Assembly: GCA_910583985.1 (NCBI GenBank)
Contig: CAJTYA010000001.1
Span: 62,001-126,000, forward strand
DNA from: an uncultured Alistipes sp.
GTDB lineage: Bacteria > Bacteroidota > Bacteroidia > Bacteroidales > Rikenellaceae
Length of the DNA stretch: 64,000 nt
Direction: 5' to 3'
Shown: positions 29,489 to 38,712 of the stretch, in pieces
Layout: each line of letters opens with the position of its first letter
How positions within the stretch are numbered: the first letter of the stretch is position 1
Made by a program: the position numbers and the translations under genes
The notes under the pieces: model-generated
What the model was told of the DNA's origin: nothing
What the model saw: the letters and a program-made list of their open reading frames with translations, nothing else
Database searches by the model: none

Positions 29489-31219
29489 ATGAACGGCAGG
29501 AACGGTCTTTTGATTTGTCTTGCGACGGTTGTCCTGCTGTCGTGCGGCGTGGTGCGCCCCGAAAACGGCTCGAAAACGAAAAACGACGCCGCAGCGCGGG
29601 AACCCCGTCCGGCCGACACGACCGCCTCCTACTACTATACGGAAGGCATCCTGCGCGTCGTCACGGGAGACGATCCCGCCTCGGCCGTCCGGGCGTTCGA
29701 GAAAGTGCTCGCAATCGACTCGACGCACGCCCCTTCGCTCTTCGAGCTGGCCCAACTGACGATGGACGAGCCGGAAAAGGCGCTTTCCTACAGCCTTCGG
29801 GCCAATGCTTCCGATACGTCCAACGTGTGGTACCGGGCGCAGCTGGGCCAGTTGCTCATCGCCACCGAACGATACGATTCGGCGCTGAAGCTCTACGAAT
29901 CGCTGCTGGCCATGTCGCCGGACAACCCCGACAACTACCGCTTGCTGGCCGCGCTGTACGAACAGCAGAAACAGCCGGAAAAAGCGCTCTCCGTGCTCGA
30001 TTCGTCCGTGAGCCGGATCGGAAAGACGGAAATGCTCTCGGCCCAGCGGCGCCAGTTGTTGCTCAACATGCACCGCTACGATCTGGCGCTGGCCGAAGCG
30101 CTCGAACTCGTCGAGAACTATCCCTACGACGAGGCCAATTTAGTCGCGCTGGCCGAACTGTACGCCGTGCTGGGGAAGGATTCGCTGGCGCAGGACGCCT
30201 ACGACAAGGCGCTGTCGATCGCTCCGGACAACATGCAGACGATCGCCTCGCTGAACGGATTCTACAAGAACAAAAAGGACAATGTCCGGTTTTTAGAAAC
30301 GACAGGACAGTTGTTCCGGTCCGATGCCCTGCCGCTGGAGATCAAGCTGAACTTTTTCGACAACCTCGTCAAGACCCCCAATTTCTATCGGGACTATTAT
30401 TTCCAGATCGGCAATCTGGCCTCGGCCTTGGCGGTGACGCACCCCGACGACTTCCGGACCACGGAACTCTATGCGCGGCACCTCATCGCCGGCGGACGCG
30501 TGGACGAGGCCGTGAAGCTCTACAAATCGCACCGGGACGATTCGGCCCGCCGCAAACAGATCTACTCCGAGATCATCGACATGGAGGCCTATCTGAAAAG
30601 GCCCGATTCGGTGGCCCTGTATACGGAGGAGGCGCTCGCCTATTTCCCGACCGATCCGGACCTCTACGAACAGAAAGGAAACATCGCTTTCCACTACCGG
30701 CAGGATTACAAGGAGGCCGAGGCCGACTACAAGATGGCGCTCAAATACGCCGACAGCGATTCGCTGCGCAGCATTCTCTACGGCTATCTGGGCGACAATG
30801 CCCATGCCGCCGGTAACGAGAAGGCCTGTTTCAGGTACTATGACAAAGGCTTGCAGGCCGATTCGACCAACGCTTTCATCTGCAACAATTACAGCTATTT
30901 CCTGAGCCTGAAAAACGCAAGGCTCGACTTCGCGCTCGATCTGGCCCGGAGGGCCACGCGCCTCTCGCCGAACAATCCTACCTATTTGGACACCTATGCG
31001 TGGGTGCTGTACTGCATGGGGCGTTACGAAGAGGCGAGGGTGCCCATGCGGCAGGCCGTGTCGCTGGATCGCAGCGACAATCCCGAACTGATGGTCCATT
31101 ACGGCGACATACTCTATGCGCTGAACGACCGTTTCATGGCCTCTTTCTATTGGAAAAAGGCGCTCGAAAACGGGTACGACGCACAGGAAATCGAAAAACG
31201 GCTCAAACAACTCGAATAG
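29489..31219 (+). CDS. TPR-repeat lipoprotein
   Basis: A 576-residue protein with a lipoprotein signal (lipobox LLSC, cysteine at residue 19), so it should be anchored to the outer membrane facing the periplasm. The body is a solenoid of tetratricopeptide repeats, for example AVRAFEKVLAIDSTHAPSLFELAQL, ALKLYESLLAMSPDNPDNYRLLAAL and a C-terminal ATRLSPNNPTYLDTYAWVLYCMGRYEEA. It probably acts as a scaffold. The EnvC-like gene starts one base after its stop and ybeY follows, an arrangement that is common in Bacteroidetes and hints at a role in the cell envelope. Confidence 0.9.
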   Translation: MNGRNGLLICLATVVLLSCGVVRPENGSKTKNDAAAREPRPADTTASYYYTEGILRVVTGDDPASAVRAFEKVLAIDSTHAPSLFELAQLTMDEPEKALSYSLRANASDTSNVWYRAQLGQLLIATERYDSALKLYESLLAMSPDNPDNYRLLAALYEQQKQPEKALSVLDSSVSRIGKTEMLSAQRRQLLLNMHRYDLALAEALELVENYPYDEANLVALAELYAVLGKDSLAQDAYDKALSIAPDNMQTIASLNGFYKNKKDNVRFLETTGQLFRSDALPLEIKLNFFDNLVKTPNFYRDYYFQIGNLASALAVTHPDDFRTTELYARHLIAGGRVDEAVKLYKSHRDDSARRKQIYSEIIDMEAYLKRPDSVALYTEEALAYFPTDPDLYEQKGNIAFHYRQDYKEAEADYKMALKYADSDSLRSILYGYLGDNAHAAGNEKACFRYYDKGLQADSTNAFICNNYSYFLSLKNARLDFALDLARRATRLSPNNPTYLDTYAWVLYCMGRYEEARVPMRQAVSLDRSDNPELMVHYGDILYALNDRFMASFYWKKALENGYDAQEIEKRLKQLE

Positions 31220-31220
31220 A

Positions 31221-32423
31221 ATGACGCTCGACCGACTGCTGCTGACCTGTTTTTTGCTTCTTTTCCTCGTCCCGGCCTCGACGGCCCAGACGCTGGAATC
31301 GTTGCGCAAGGAGATCGAACAGGCCGAACGGGAGATCAGCATGACGAACAGCCTGCTTTCCAAGACGCGGCAGGACCAGAAAACGACCGAACAACAACTG
31401 AACCTCATCCGGAACAAGATCCGCAACCGCCGCAACATCATATCCAACCTCGAACGGCAGACCCAGCTCATCGGCACCGACATCGTGCAGAAAGACCGCA
31501 CGATCGCCTCGTTGCGGCAGGACCTCGCCTCGTTGAGACAGGAGTACGGGGCGATGGTCTACAATGCCTACAAGAATTACAAGCTGAACAATTTCATGGT
31601 CTTTCTGTTCGCTTCCAAGGACTTCGACGACGCGACGCGACGCATCGCCTACATGAAGCGCTACAACCGCATGCGCGAGCGCAAGGCGGTCGAAATCGAC
31701 TCGGTGGCCGCGTCGCTCGACCGGGAGCTGTCGGCCCTCCAAGAGCGCAAGAACGAACTGGACGACGTCCACCGCAGCCGCAACGCCGAATTGGCCTCGT
31801 TGAGCAAGGACGAAACGCAATACAAGTCTTCGTCGGAAAAGCTGCGCAGCGAGGCGGGGCGGCTGGCTTCGGACATCAAGACGAAGAAAAGCAAGATCGA
31901 CCGTCTGCAACAGCAGATCCAGCGCATCATCGCCGAGGCGTCGCGGAAGGAGAACGCGCTCTCGAAGACGCGGACCGACGAGCAGAAAGAGTATATCGCC
32001 AAGCTGTCGGGCCAGTTCGGACAGAACAAGGGCAAGCTGCCGTACCCGGTGCGGGGCGTCATCGTGGACGGCTACGGCGTTCACGCGCATGCCACGATCA
32101 AGGGGCTTTCCACGCGCAACAACGGCGTCAATATCGCCGCCGATCCGGGGGCCGGAGTGCGGGCGGTGTTCGAGGGCGAAGCGCAGGTGTTTCTCATTCC
32201 GGGCATGGGCTCCGGCATCATCATCCGGCACGGCAGCTACATGACCGTGTACGGCAATCTGGCGAGCGTGAACGTCAAGACGGGCGACAGGGTGGCGCTC
32301 GGTCAGACCATAGGCCATATTCCCTCTGCCGGGGAGGATGCCTACCTGCATTTCGAAATATGGAAAGAAACGCCGAATCAGGCTCCGTCGAGCCTCGATC
32401 CGGCCCAATGGATCAGAAGATAG
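31221..32423 (+). CDS. EnvC-like murein hydrolase activator with degenerate LytM domain
   Basis: A 400-residue periplasmic protein with a signal peptide (ends ASTAQ), a long coiled coil (residues 25-250) and a C-terminal LytM/M23 domain. The zinc ligands of active M23 peptidases are not kept. The HxxxD motif reads NNGVN and the HxH motif reads YLH, so it should be an activator of amidases rather than a peptidase, like E. coli EnvC. It lies between the TPR lipoprotein (gap one base) and ybeY. The coiled coil would contact a division or envelope partner. Confidence 0.9.
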   Translation: MTLDRLLLTCFLLLFLVPASTAQTLESLRKEIEQAEREISMTNSLLSKTRQDQKTTEQQLNLIRNKIRNRRNIISNLERQTQLIGTDIVQKDRTIASLRQDLASLRQEYGAMVYNAYKNYKLNNFMVFLFASKDFDDATRRIAYMKRYNRMRERKAVEIDSVAASLDRELSALQERKNELDDVHRSRNAELASLSKDETQYKSSSEKLRSEAGRLASDIKTKKSKIDRLQQQIQRIIAEASRKENALSKTRTDEQKEYIAKLSGQFGQNKGKLPYPVRGVIVDGYGVHAHATIKGLSTRNNGVNIAADPGAGVRAVFEGEAQVFLIPGMGSGIIIRHGSYMTVYGNLASVNVKTGDRVALGQTIGHIPSAGEDAYLHFEIWKETPNQAPSSLDPAQWIRR

Positions 32424-32449
32424 CAAGAACCCAAACCAGAAGAATCATT

Positions 32450-32887
32450 ATGCCGGTACGTTACTACACACAGGATTGCGCGTTCGTCTTCAAGGGGAAA
32501 GGCCGGACGTCGGCATGGATCGGGGAGACGGCCCGGCAGGAGGGCCGGACGACGGGCGAAATTTCGGTCGTCTTCTGTTCGGACGCCTACCTGCTCGAAG
32601 TCAACCGCCGCTACCTGCAGCACGACTACTATACGGACATCATCACGTTCGATTACGGCGATCCCGAAAAGGGTAGGATCGCGGGCGACCTGATGATCGG
32701 CATCGACACGGTCGAAGAGAACGCCCGGAAATACGGCGTGAGCTTCGAAAACGAGCTCCATCGCGTCATCATCCACGGTATTCTGCACCTGTGCGGATAC
32801 GGCGACAAGTCGCCCGAAGAGGAGAAGAAGATGCGGGCGCTGGAAAACCGATACCTCGAACTGCGGGAACAGACGATGAACCGTTGA
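32450..32887 (+). CDS. ybeY: Endoribonuclease YbeY, rRNA maturation factor
   Basis: A 145-residue metalloprotein of 16S rRNA 3'-end maturation and ribosome quality control. The motif that normally reads HGxLHLxGYDH is HGILHLCGYGDKS here. The first two histidines are present, but the third is replaced, a variation I associate with Bacteroidetes members. The conserved YYTDIITFDY segment upstream is intact. The start MPVRYYTQD is preferred, because the in-frame ATG 30 codons upstream lies within the EnvC-like gene. Confidence 0.93.
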   Translation: MPVRYYTQDCAFVFKGKGRTSAWIGETARQEGRTTGEISVVFCSDAYLLEVNRRYLQHDYYTDIITFDYGDPEKGRIAGDLMIGIDTVEENARKYGVSFENELHRVIIHGILHLCGYGDKSPEEEKKMRALENRYLELREQTMNR

Positions 32888-32961
32888 CCCGAACAAAGGA
32901 AAGACGGACCCGGAGAAACGAGGGTTTCCCTGCGGACCGTTTCTTTCGCCGATGAAGTGAT

Positions 32962-34833
32962 ATGAAATTCGAATACGATATTATTGTAGTGGGCGGAGGG
33001 CATGCCGGTTGCGAAGCCGCCGCCGCCGCCGCCAATATGGGGTGCCGTACGCTGCTCATTACGATGGACATGACCAAATTCGCCCAGATGTCCTGCAATC
33101 CCGCTGTGGGCGGAGTAGCCAAAGGGCAGATCGTTCGGGAAATAGATGCGATGGGCGGATACATGGGCATCGTCACCGACCGCTCGACGCTCCAGTTCCG
33201 CATGCTGAACCGCTCGAAAGGACCCGCCATGTGGAGTCCGCGCGCGCAGTGCGACAAGGCGCTCTTTTCGAAACTCTGGCGGGAAATGCTGGAGAACACG
33301 CCCAACCTGTATCTGTGGCAGGACGCCGTAACGGCCCTTAAAATCGAAGATCGCGCCGTGTGCGGGGTCGTTACCCGTATGGGGGTGGAATTTGCCGCCA
33401 GAGCCGTCGTTTTGACCGCAGGAACCTTTCTCGAAGGGTTGATGCACATCGGCCGGAACCATGCCGAAGGAGGCCGGGCCGGCGATGCCGCCTCGCACGG
33501 ACTGAGCGCCCAGCTCTCCGAACTGGGTTTCGAGGTGGGACGCATGAAGACCGGAACGCCGGCCCGCATCGACGCCCGGAGCATCGACTTCAGCCGGCTC
33601 GAAGAGCAGAAGGGCGACGAAAAACCGGGTAAATTTTCCTATTCATCAGACACACAGCCCGTTAAAGAGCAAAAGTCTTGCTATCTCGTCTACACTTCGC
33701 AGCAGGTGCACGACACGCTTCGCGAAGGTTTCGCCGACTCGCCGCTGTTCAACGGGACGATCAAGGGGATCGGTCCGCGCTACTGTCCGAGCATAGAAGA
33801 CAAGCTCCGGACCTTCGCCGACAAACAGTCGCACCAGCTCTTTTTGGAACCCGAAGGAGCCGACACGAACGAGTACTACCTGAACGGGTTCTCCTCCTCG
33901 CTGCCGTGGGACGTACAGGTCGCCGCGCTGCAAAAGATCGAAGGTTTCGAAAACATCCAGATTTTCCGGCCGGGCTATGCCATCGAATACGACTATTTCC
34001 CACCGACGCAGTTGTTCCATTCGCTCGAAACCAAGCTGATCGAACGGCTCTATTTCGCCGGCCAGATCAACGGGACGACCGGGTACGAAGAGGCTGGGGC
34101 GCAGGGCTTGATGGCCGGTATCAACGCCGTGCTGAAACTGCGTGGCGAGGAGCCGCTCGTGTTGCGCCGCGACGAGTCGTACATCGGCGTGTTGATCGAC
34201 GATCTCGTGACGAAGGGAGTCGACGAGCCGTACCGCATGTTCACGAGCCGCGCCGAATATCGTATTCTGCTCCGGCAGGACAATGCCGACATTCGGTTGA
34301 CCCCCGTTTCGTATAAAATCGGGCTCGCCGATGAAAAAAAATACCGCGAAACGGTCGAAAAAAAATCGTCCGTAGAATCGCTTATTTCTTTCGTCCGTGC
34401 ACAGAGTGTCGCTCCAGCCGAAATTGAGGCCTATTTGAAATCGGTCGATTCGACGCCGCTGACACAGAGCCGGAAGCTCTACGACGTTCTTTTGCGCAAT
34501 AAGATTACGTTCCGGGGATTGATCGAACACGTGCCCTCTTTGCGCAATTTCGTGCTCCGGAACGAATACGGCGAAGACGTGATCGAAGAAGCCGAAATTC
34601 AGATCAAGTATCACGGGTACATCGAACGGGAACGACACATTGCCGACAAGATGACCCGATTGGAAAATATTTCGATCCGATCCGATTTCAACTACAACCA
34701 ACTGACGTCGCTGTCGATCGAATCGAGACAGAAACTCTCGAAAATACGGCCGGCGACGATAGGGCAGGCGTCGAGGATTCCGGGCGTGAGTCCTTCGGAC
34801 ATCAACGTGCTGCTGGTTTATTTCGGACGGTAG
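32962..34833 (+). CDS. mnmG: tRNA uridine-5-carboxymethylaminomethyl modification enzyme MnmG (GidA)
   Basis: A 623-residue FAD protein that, with MnmE, modifies the wobble uridine of several tRNAs. The N-terminal FAD dinucleotide fold is VVGGGHAGCEAAAAAANMG. The signature NPAVGGVAKGQIVREIDA and the second GidA motif GPRYCPSIEDK are present, along with GQINGTTGYEEAGAQGL. The C-terminal helical domain that binds MnmE ends in SRIPGVSPSDINVLLVYF. Full length. mnmE is not in the window. The two parS-like palindromes follow immediately after its stop. Confidence 0.97.
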   Translation: MKFEYDIIVVGGGHAGCEAAAAAANMGCRTLLITMDMTKFAQMSCNPAVGGVAKGQIVREIDAMGGYMGIVTDRSTLQFRMLNRSKGPAMWSPRAQCDKALFSKLWREMLENTPNLYLWQDAVTALKIEDRAVCGVVTRMGVEFAARAVVLTAGTFLEGLMHIGRNHAEGGRAGDAASHGLSAQLSELGFEVGRMKTGTPARIDARSIDFSRLEEQKGDEKPGKFSYSSDTQPVKEQKSCYLVYTSQQVHDTLREGFADSPLFNGTIKGIGPRYCPSIEDKLRTFADKQSHQLFLEPEGADTNEYYLNGFSSSLPWDVQVAALQKIEGFENIQIFRPGYAIEYDYFPPTQLFHSLETKLIERLYFAGQINGTTGYEEAGAQGLMAGINAVLKLRGEEPLVLRRDESYIGVLIDDLVTKGVDEPYRMFTSRAEYRILLRQDNADIRLTPVSYKIGLADEKKYRETVEKKSSVESLISFVRAQSVAPAEIEAYLKSVDSTPLTQSRKLYDVLLRNKITFRGLIEHVPSLRNFVLRNEYGEDVIEEAEIQIKYHGYIERERHIADKMTRLENISIRSDFNYNQLTSLSIESRQKLSKIRPATIGQASRIPGVSPSDINVLLVYFGR

Positions 34834-34840
34834 ATGCCGG

Positions 34841-34858
34841 GTGTTCCACGTGGAACAC
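34841..34858. other. parS-like palindrome 1
   Basis: An 18-bp perfect palindrome, GTGTTCCACGTGGAACAC, whose inner 16 bases equal the chromosomal parS site reported for Pseudomonas and differ symmetrically at one base pair from the Bacillus one. It starts 8 bp after the mnmG stop. Confidence 0.75.
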
Positions 34859-34885
34859 TTCCTGAAACAAAAAAGAAAACAACCC

Positions 34886-34903
34886 GTGTTCCACGTGGAA
34901 CAC
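34886..34903. other. parS-like palindrome 2
   Basis: An identical 18-bp copy 45 bp from the first (start to start), 14 bp before the thiC start. The exact duplication in a non-coding gap argues for a protein-binding centromere or operator site. Confidence 0.75.
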
Positions 34904-34916
34904 CAATGACTGAAAT

Positions 34917-36440
34917 ATGGAGAATATTTTTGATTTATCGAAAAACAACGCGCGAAAAGTGTATATTTCCGGCGAATCGCATTCGGTTCGTGTCGGAATG
35001 CGCGAAATTTCGTTGCAAAACGGAGAAAAAGTTCTGGTATACGACACGACCGGAGCTTATACGGACGAGAATCACAAGATCGACATAGAAAAAGGAATGC
35101 CCCGCGTGCGCGCCGAATGGATCGAAGAGAGACGGCGCAGCGGCGAATTTCATACGCAGCTCTGGTATGCCCGACACGGAATCGTTACGCCCGAAATGGA
35201 ATATGTAACCATTCGCGAGAACCAAGGCAACTGCGGCGAAAACCGCATCACGCCCGAAATGGTGCGCGAAGAGATCGCGGCCGGCCGGGCGATCCTCCCC
35301 TCGAACTATCGTCATCCGGAGGCCGAACCGATGATTATCGGCAGCAAGTTCCTTGTGAAGATCAATGCGAACATCGGCAACTCGGCGCTCGGCTCCTCCA
35401 TCGAAGAAGAGGTCGAGAAAGCCATGTGGGCGATCAAGTGGGGTGCCGACACGGTCATGGACCTGTCGACCGGCAAGAACATCCATAAAACCCGCGAAGC
35501 CATTCTGCGCAATACGCCGGTGCCCATCGGGACGGTGCCTATGTATCAAGCCCTCGAAAAAGTGAAGGGCAGGGTAGAGGACTTGACGTGGGATGTGTAT
35601 TACCAAACGTTGGTCGAACAGTGCGAACAGGGGGTGGATTATTTCACGATCCATGCCGGGATTCTGCGCGAACACCTTCCCGCCGCGTTGAAAAGAGTCA
35701 CGGGCATCGTGTCGCGGGGCGGTTCGATTCTGGCCAAATGGATGAGCCTTCACAACGAGGAAAACTTTCTTTATACGCATTTCGAGGAGATTTGCGAACT
35801 GCTCAAAAAGTACGACATCGCTTTCTCGCTGGGCGACGGCTTGCGTCCGGGAAGCATCGCCGATGCGAACGACGAGGCTCAGTTCGGCGAACTGAAGGTG
35901 TTGGGCGAACTGGCCAAAATCGCGTGGAAACACGACGTACAGGTCATCATCGAAGGCCCCGGTCATGTCCCCATGCACAAAATCCGCGAGAACATGGAAC
36001 GGCAGATCGATTATTGTGCCGGCGCACCGTTCTATACGTTAGGGCCGCTGGTCAGCGACATCGGAGCCGGTTACGACCATATCACCTCGGCCATCGGCGC
36101 AGCGATGATCGGGTGGATGGGGACCTCCATGCTCTGCTACGTGACGACGAAAGAACACCTCGCTTTGCCGAACAAAGACGACGTGCGCGAAGGCGTCGTG
36201 ACGTACAAGTTGGCCGCTCATGCCGCCGACTTGGCCAAGGGACATCCCGGTGCCGCCGAACGGGACCTGCAAATGAGCCGTGCGCGTTACGACATGCGTT
36301 GGTACGACCAGTTCAACCTGTCGCTCGATCCCGAACGCGCCCGCCGCATGCACTTCGAAATGATTAAGGAGGGCGCCGACCACTGTTCGATGTGCGGGCC
36401 CGATTTCTGCGCGATGAAAATTACGAAATCCATTCTGTAA
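34917..36440 (+). CDS. thiC: Phosphomethylpyrimidine synthase ThiC
   Basis: A 507-residue radical SAM enzyme that converts aminoimidazole ribotide to the hydroxymethylpyrimidine phosphate of thiamin. The C-terminal cluster motif CSMCGPDFC binds the 4Fe-4S. Conserved blocks include YARHGIVTPEMEYVTIREN, NANIGNSALGSSIEEEVEK, SRGGSILAKWM, GDGLRPGSIADANDEAQ and IEGPGHVPMHKI. It is on the short side for ThiC because the N-terminal extension is brief. No other thi gene is adjacent, and the 83-bp leader, filled by the two palindromes, leaves no room for a TPP riboswitch. Confidence 0.95.
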   Translation: MENIFDLSKNNARKVYISGESHSVRVGMREISLQNGEKVLVYDTTGAYTDENHKIDIEKGMPRVRAEWIEERRRSGEFHTQLWYARHGIVTPEMEYVTIRENQGNCGENRITPEMVREEIAAGRAILPSNYRHPEAEPMIIGSKFLVKINANIGNSALGSSIEEEVEKAMWAIKWGADTVMDLSTGKNIHKTREAILRNTPVPIGTVPMYQALEKVKGRVEDLTWDVYYQTLVEQCEQGVDYFTIHAGILREHLPAALKRVTGIVSRGGSILAKWMSLHNEENFLYTHFEEICELLKKYDIAFSLGDGLRPGSIADANDEAQFGELKVLGELAKIAWKHDVQVIIEGPGHVPMHKIRENMERQIDYCAGAPFYTLGPLVSDIGAGYDHITSAIGAAMIGWMGTSMLCYVTTKEHLALPNKDDVREGVVTYKLAAHAADLAKGHPGAAERDLQMSRARYDMRWYDQFNLSLDPERARRMHFEMIKEGADHCSMCGPDFCAMKITKSIL

Positions 36441-36463
36441 TGATCGGATTATTATTGTGTTAT

Positions 36464-36501
36464 CGGGGTCGGGCGCATACAGCATGCGCCCGACCCCGTT
36501 T
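36464..36501 (+). terminator. Terminator after thiC
   Basis: Positions 36464-36478 pair exactly with 36484-36498 (15 bp, five-base loop), followed by TTT. It lies 24 bp after the stop. Confidence 0.8.
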
Positions 36502-36548
36502 CGTATCCCCTTGTCTTCTCCGGACAGATACGAAAAACGGTTACCCGA

Positions 36549-36585
36549 ACGATCGAATGCCGGTCCGGTATTCGATCGTGTTTTT
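36549..36585 (+). repeat. 31-bp near-perfect palindrome followed by a T run
   Basis: Positions 36549-36563 mirror 36565-36579, with one G-T pair, around a single central base. The sequence then continues GTTTTT. It could act as a second terminator behind thiC or as a protein-binding site. Confidence 0.5.
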
Positions 36586-36841
36586 CGATTCGTTCTTTTC
36601 GGAATCCTTTTCCGGAACGTTTGGGGCTATGTTGTACGGATGTTCACCTGCGGGCGGCCGCTTTCGTGCAGGGTACGTTTGTGCGGCTTTCTCTCTTTTC
36701 CTGCCTGTCCCGAATGCCTTGGTGCGCTTAGCCGCGGTGCCGGTATTCCTTGCGCGGGCTGTCTTTTCGCCGTACCGAGCCGGCGGGTTCCCTTGTCTTC
36801 CGGTACGCTCCCGAAAGCGGACTGCAATTGCGGGAGCCGTG

Positions 36842-36863
36842 CCGTTCGGATCGTATTCGATCC
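36842..36863 (+). repeat. Copy 1 of a diverged direct repeat
   Basis: CCGTTCGGATCG, two variable bases, then TTCGATCC. The word itself can fold (GGATCG/CGATCC). Weaker similarity to copy 2 runs on for some 30 bases. Confidence 0.45.
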
Positions 36864-37067
36864 AAGGAACACGCCGGGCCTGCTGCGGTGTCCATTGAAG
36901 CCCCCATCCGGACTGTTCCGGGAATCCTTTTTCGGACTTCTTCTCCGGCGGAAAACTTTCGGATCGCCGCGCCGTGACATTCCTATTAAGCAAGGTTGTT
37001 GTTGCCGCGCCGGTCCACAAGCGGTCTTCATCGTTCGCTTGCTCCCGAAGAATTACCGCGAACTGCA

Positions 37068-37089
37068 CCGTTCGGATCGCGTTCGATCC
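37068..37089 (+). repeat. Copy 2 of a diverged direct repeat
   Basis: The same 22-bp word as copy 1 with two mismatches, 226 bp further on. The translated flanks also resemble each other (VRIVFDP and VRIAFDP). Confidence 0.45.
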
Positions 37090-37827
37090 GGGGGAAGTGC
37101 GCGGGTTCCTGTCGTGGGGACTTTGTCCGTCGAAACCGGTCCATATTGGTGCTTATCCGCTTTGGGAGAGGGCTGCCGTTCGCTTCGGCGGATTCCTGGT
37201 TGTCGGTGTATACTGCTCGAAGTACCGGGATAGGGGATCCCTCGCCCGAAGACTGGAGGGACCCGGCATCCGTGTTTCGAGGAAAGGCGCTTCGTTCCCG
37301 TCCCGTCTGTCCTGCAGACCCCGAAACGGGCTTTCTGAACTCCGAATCGAAGGCTTGAACGATATATCCGGCCTGTCATAAACAGGACATAACGGTACAT
37401 AAACGCAAAGAATAACGTTTTACAGGCCATCTTGGGAGCGCAGCGCCGCATGCAACGGCATCGTTCGGAAAGAGTTGCGTTACCGCTTCGGGACCGGTGC
37501 CTGTCGAATGCTGCCGTGTCGGCTTTCGGATGCTGCTGCGCCCGCGATTCTTTTCGGAGGGAGGAGACGGACTTCGAAGCCTTTATTTTTTGTTTTTATG
37601 CGACGGATGTTTTGTAATTAAATGATACCCAATTGTTTGTGATGATCGTGCGTGCTCGTTGCCCCGTTCCGCTTCTTTGCATCGTTGGGCGTTTCGGATG
37701 ACGGGATTCTGACAGAGCGGCGGCCGGTTGCCGTGCACGGGGGCCGCTTTTTCGGTTCGCGGTCGTTCCGAGAATGGAAAAACAACCTTCTATCGCTCTT
37801 TTTCGGTGCGAATTGCTTCGTTTTTAG

Positions 37828-37835
37828 TACCTTTG
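37828..37835 (+). promoter_or_regulatory. -7 element (TACCTTTG) of the beta-barrel protein gene
   Basis: It matches TAnnTTTG and lies 70 bp before the start codon. No TTG at the ideal distance is seen. Confidence 0.5.
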
Positions 37836-37905
37836 CGAACCGTTCGGACTCCGGCCCGCCATGGGCGGAGCCGGACGCTAACCCGCTTAAATAAATATCG
37901 CGATC

Positions 37906-38712
37906 ATGAAGTTACGATTTTTGTTTTTCACCCTGCCGTTCGTCGCGTTCTTCTCGCTCGGACGGGCGCAAACCAAGATGGATGTTCCGCCGGGACGCAA
38001 GGCGTTCAGCAATGTGGGCGTGAGCGCCAACATCGCCACGACCGGTTTCGGCTTTTCGGCTGCCACGCCGCTGCACCGTTCCGTTTCGCTGCGTGCGGGC
38101 TTCCAGACAGCTCCTTTCGGCTACAGTTACGCCTACGACGATTTCGACTATTTCGATGTGGGCGGTACCTCGGTGCAGATTCCCGACCTAGACCTCAAAG
38201 CCAAGCTCAAGATGAGCAGCGGCCACCTGCTGGTGGATTGGGTGCCGTTCCGTCGGGGCCGGTCGTCCTTTTTCCTTTCGGCCGGCTTTTTCGTCGGTTC
38301 GGGCAAACTGCTCACGGTCGACGGCCGGTTCGACATGCAGGCGCTCGCCGATGCGGGCATTCCGCCGCAATTAGTGACCGATATTCCCATCGAGATCGGC
38401 GATGCGACGATCCGTCCCGACGCGTCGGGCGGCGTGAACGCCTACTTGAAAGTGCATTCTTTCAAGCCCTATGTCGGTTTAGGCTTCGGCCGTGCCATCC
38501 CGACCCGCAGGGTGGGCTTCCGCTTCGAGCTGGGTGCGTTGTTCCACGGCTCTCCGAAGATCGAGTCGCCGAACTATTACAGCACGTCGGAGGACGACGA
38601 ACTGGAGGGCTTCAACAAACTGCTCCGCGATTTCAAAGTCTATCCCCAGCTTTCGTTTCAGGTGACGGTGCGCCTGTTCAAGGACAAGACGTGGATGGGA
38701 GGGGGTAAGTAG
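37906..38712 (+). CDS. Probable outer-membrane beta-barrel protein, function unknown
   Basis: A 268-residue protein with a signal peptide (MKLRFLFFTLPFVAFFSLGRAQ). The rest alternates polar and hydrophobic or aromatic residues, as in membrane beta-strands (SVSLRAGFQTAPFGYSYAYDD, HSFKPYVGLGFGRAIP, VGFRFELGALFHGSP, LSFQVTVRLF). The layout suggests an 8- to 10-strand barrel. I do not recognise a named family. It stands alone, with its own promoter and a terminator-like hairpin about 280 bp downstream. Confidence 0.8.
   Translation: MKLRFLFFTLPFVAFFSLGRAQTKMDVPPGRKAFSNVGVSANIATTGFGFSAATPLHRSVSLRAGFQTAPFGYSYAYDDFDYFDVGGTSVQIPDLDLKAKLKMSSGHLLVDWVPFRRGRSSFFLSAGFFVGSGKLLTVDGRFDMQALADAGIPPQLVTDIPIEIGDATIRPDASGGVNAYLKVHSFKPYVGLGFGRAIPTRRVGFRFELGALFHGSPKIESPNYYSTSEDDELEGFNKLLRDFKVYPQLSFQVTVRLFKDKTWMGGGK

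Larger units (their letters stand above)
36499..37905. other. Long intergenic region with inverted and diverged direct repeats
   Basis: About 1.4 kb with no convincing gene. Frames of up to about 258 codons are open in overlapping phases, but their translations are rich in Arg, Cys and Ser and have no domain. It contains a 31-bp palindrome at 36549-36579, a repeated 22-bp hairpin word at 36842 and 37068 and, towards the end, the promoter of the following gene. Confidence 0.55.

Noticed and set aside
34834..34916. TPP riboswitch upstream of thiC
   Set aside because: The 83-bp leader is taken up by the two palindromes, and the conserved CUGAGA-type core is not seen.
36457..37233. Possible 258-residue coding frame after thiC
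   Set aside because: It begins inside the terminator hairpin, overlaps other equally open frames, and its product is Arg/Cys/Ser-rich without any domain.
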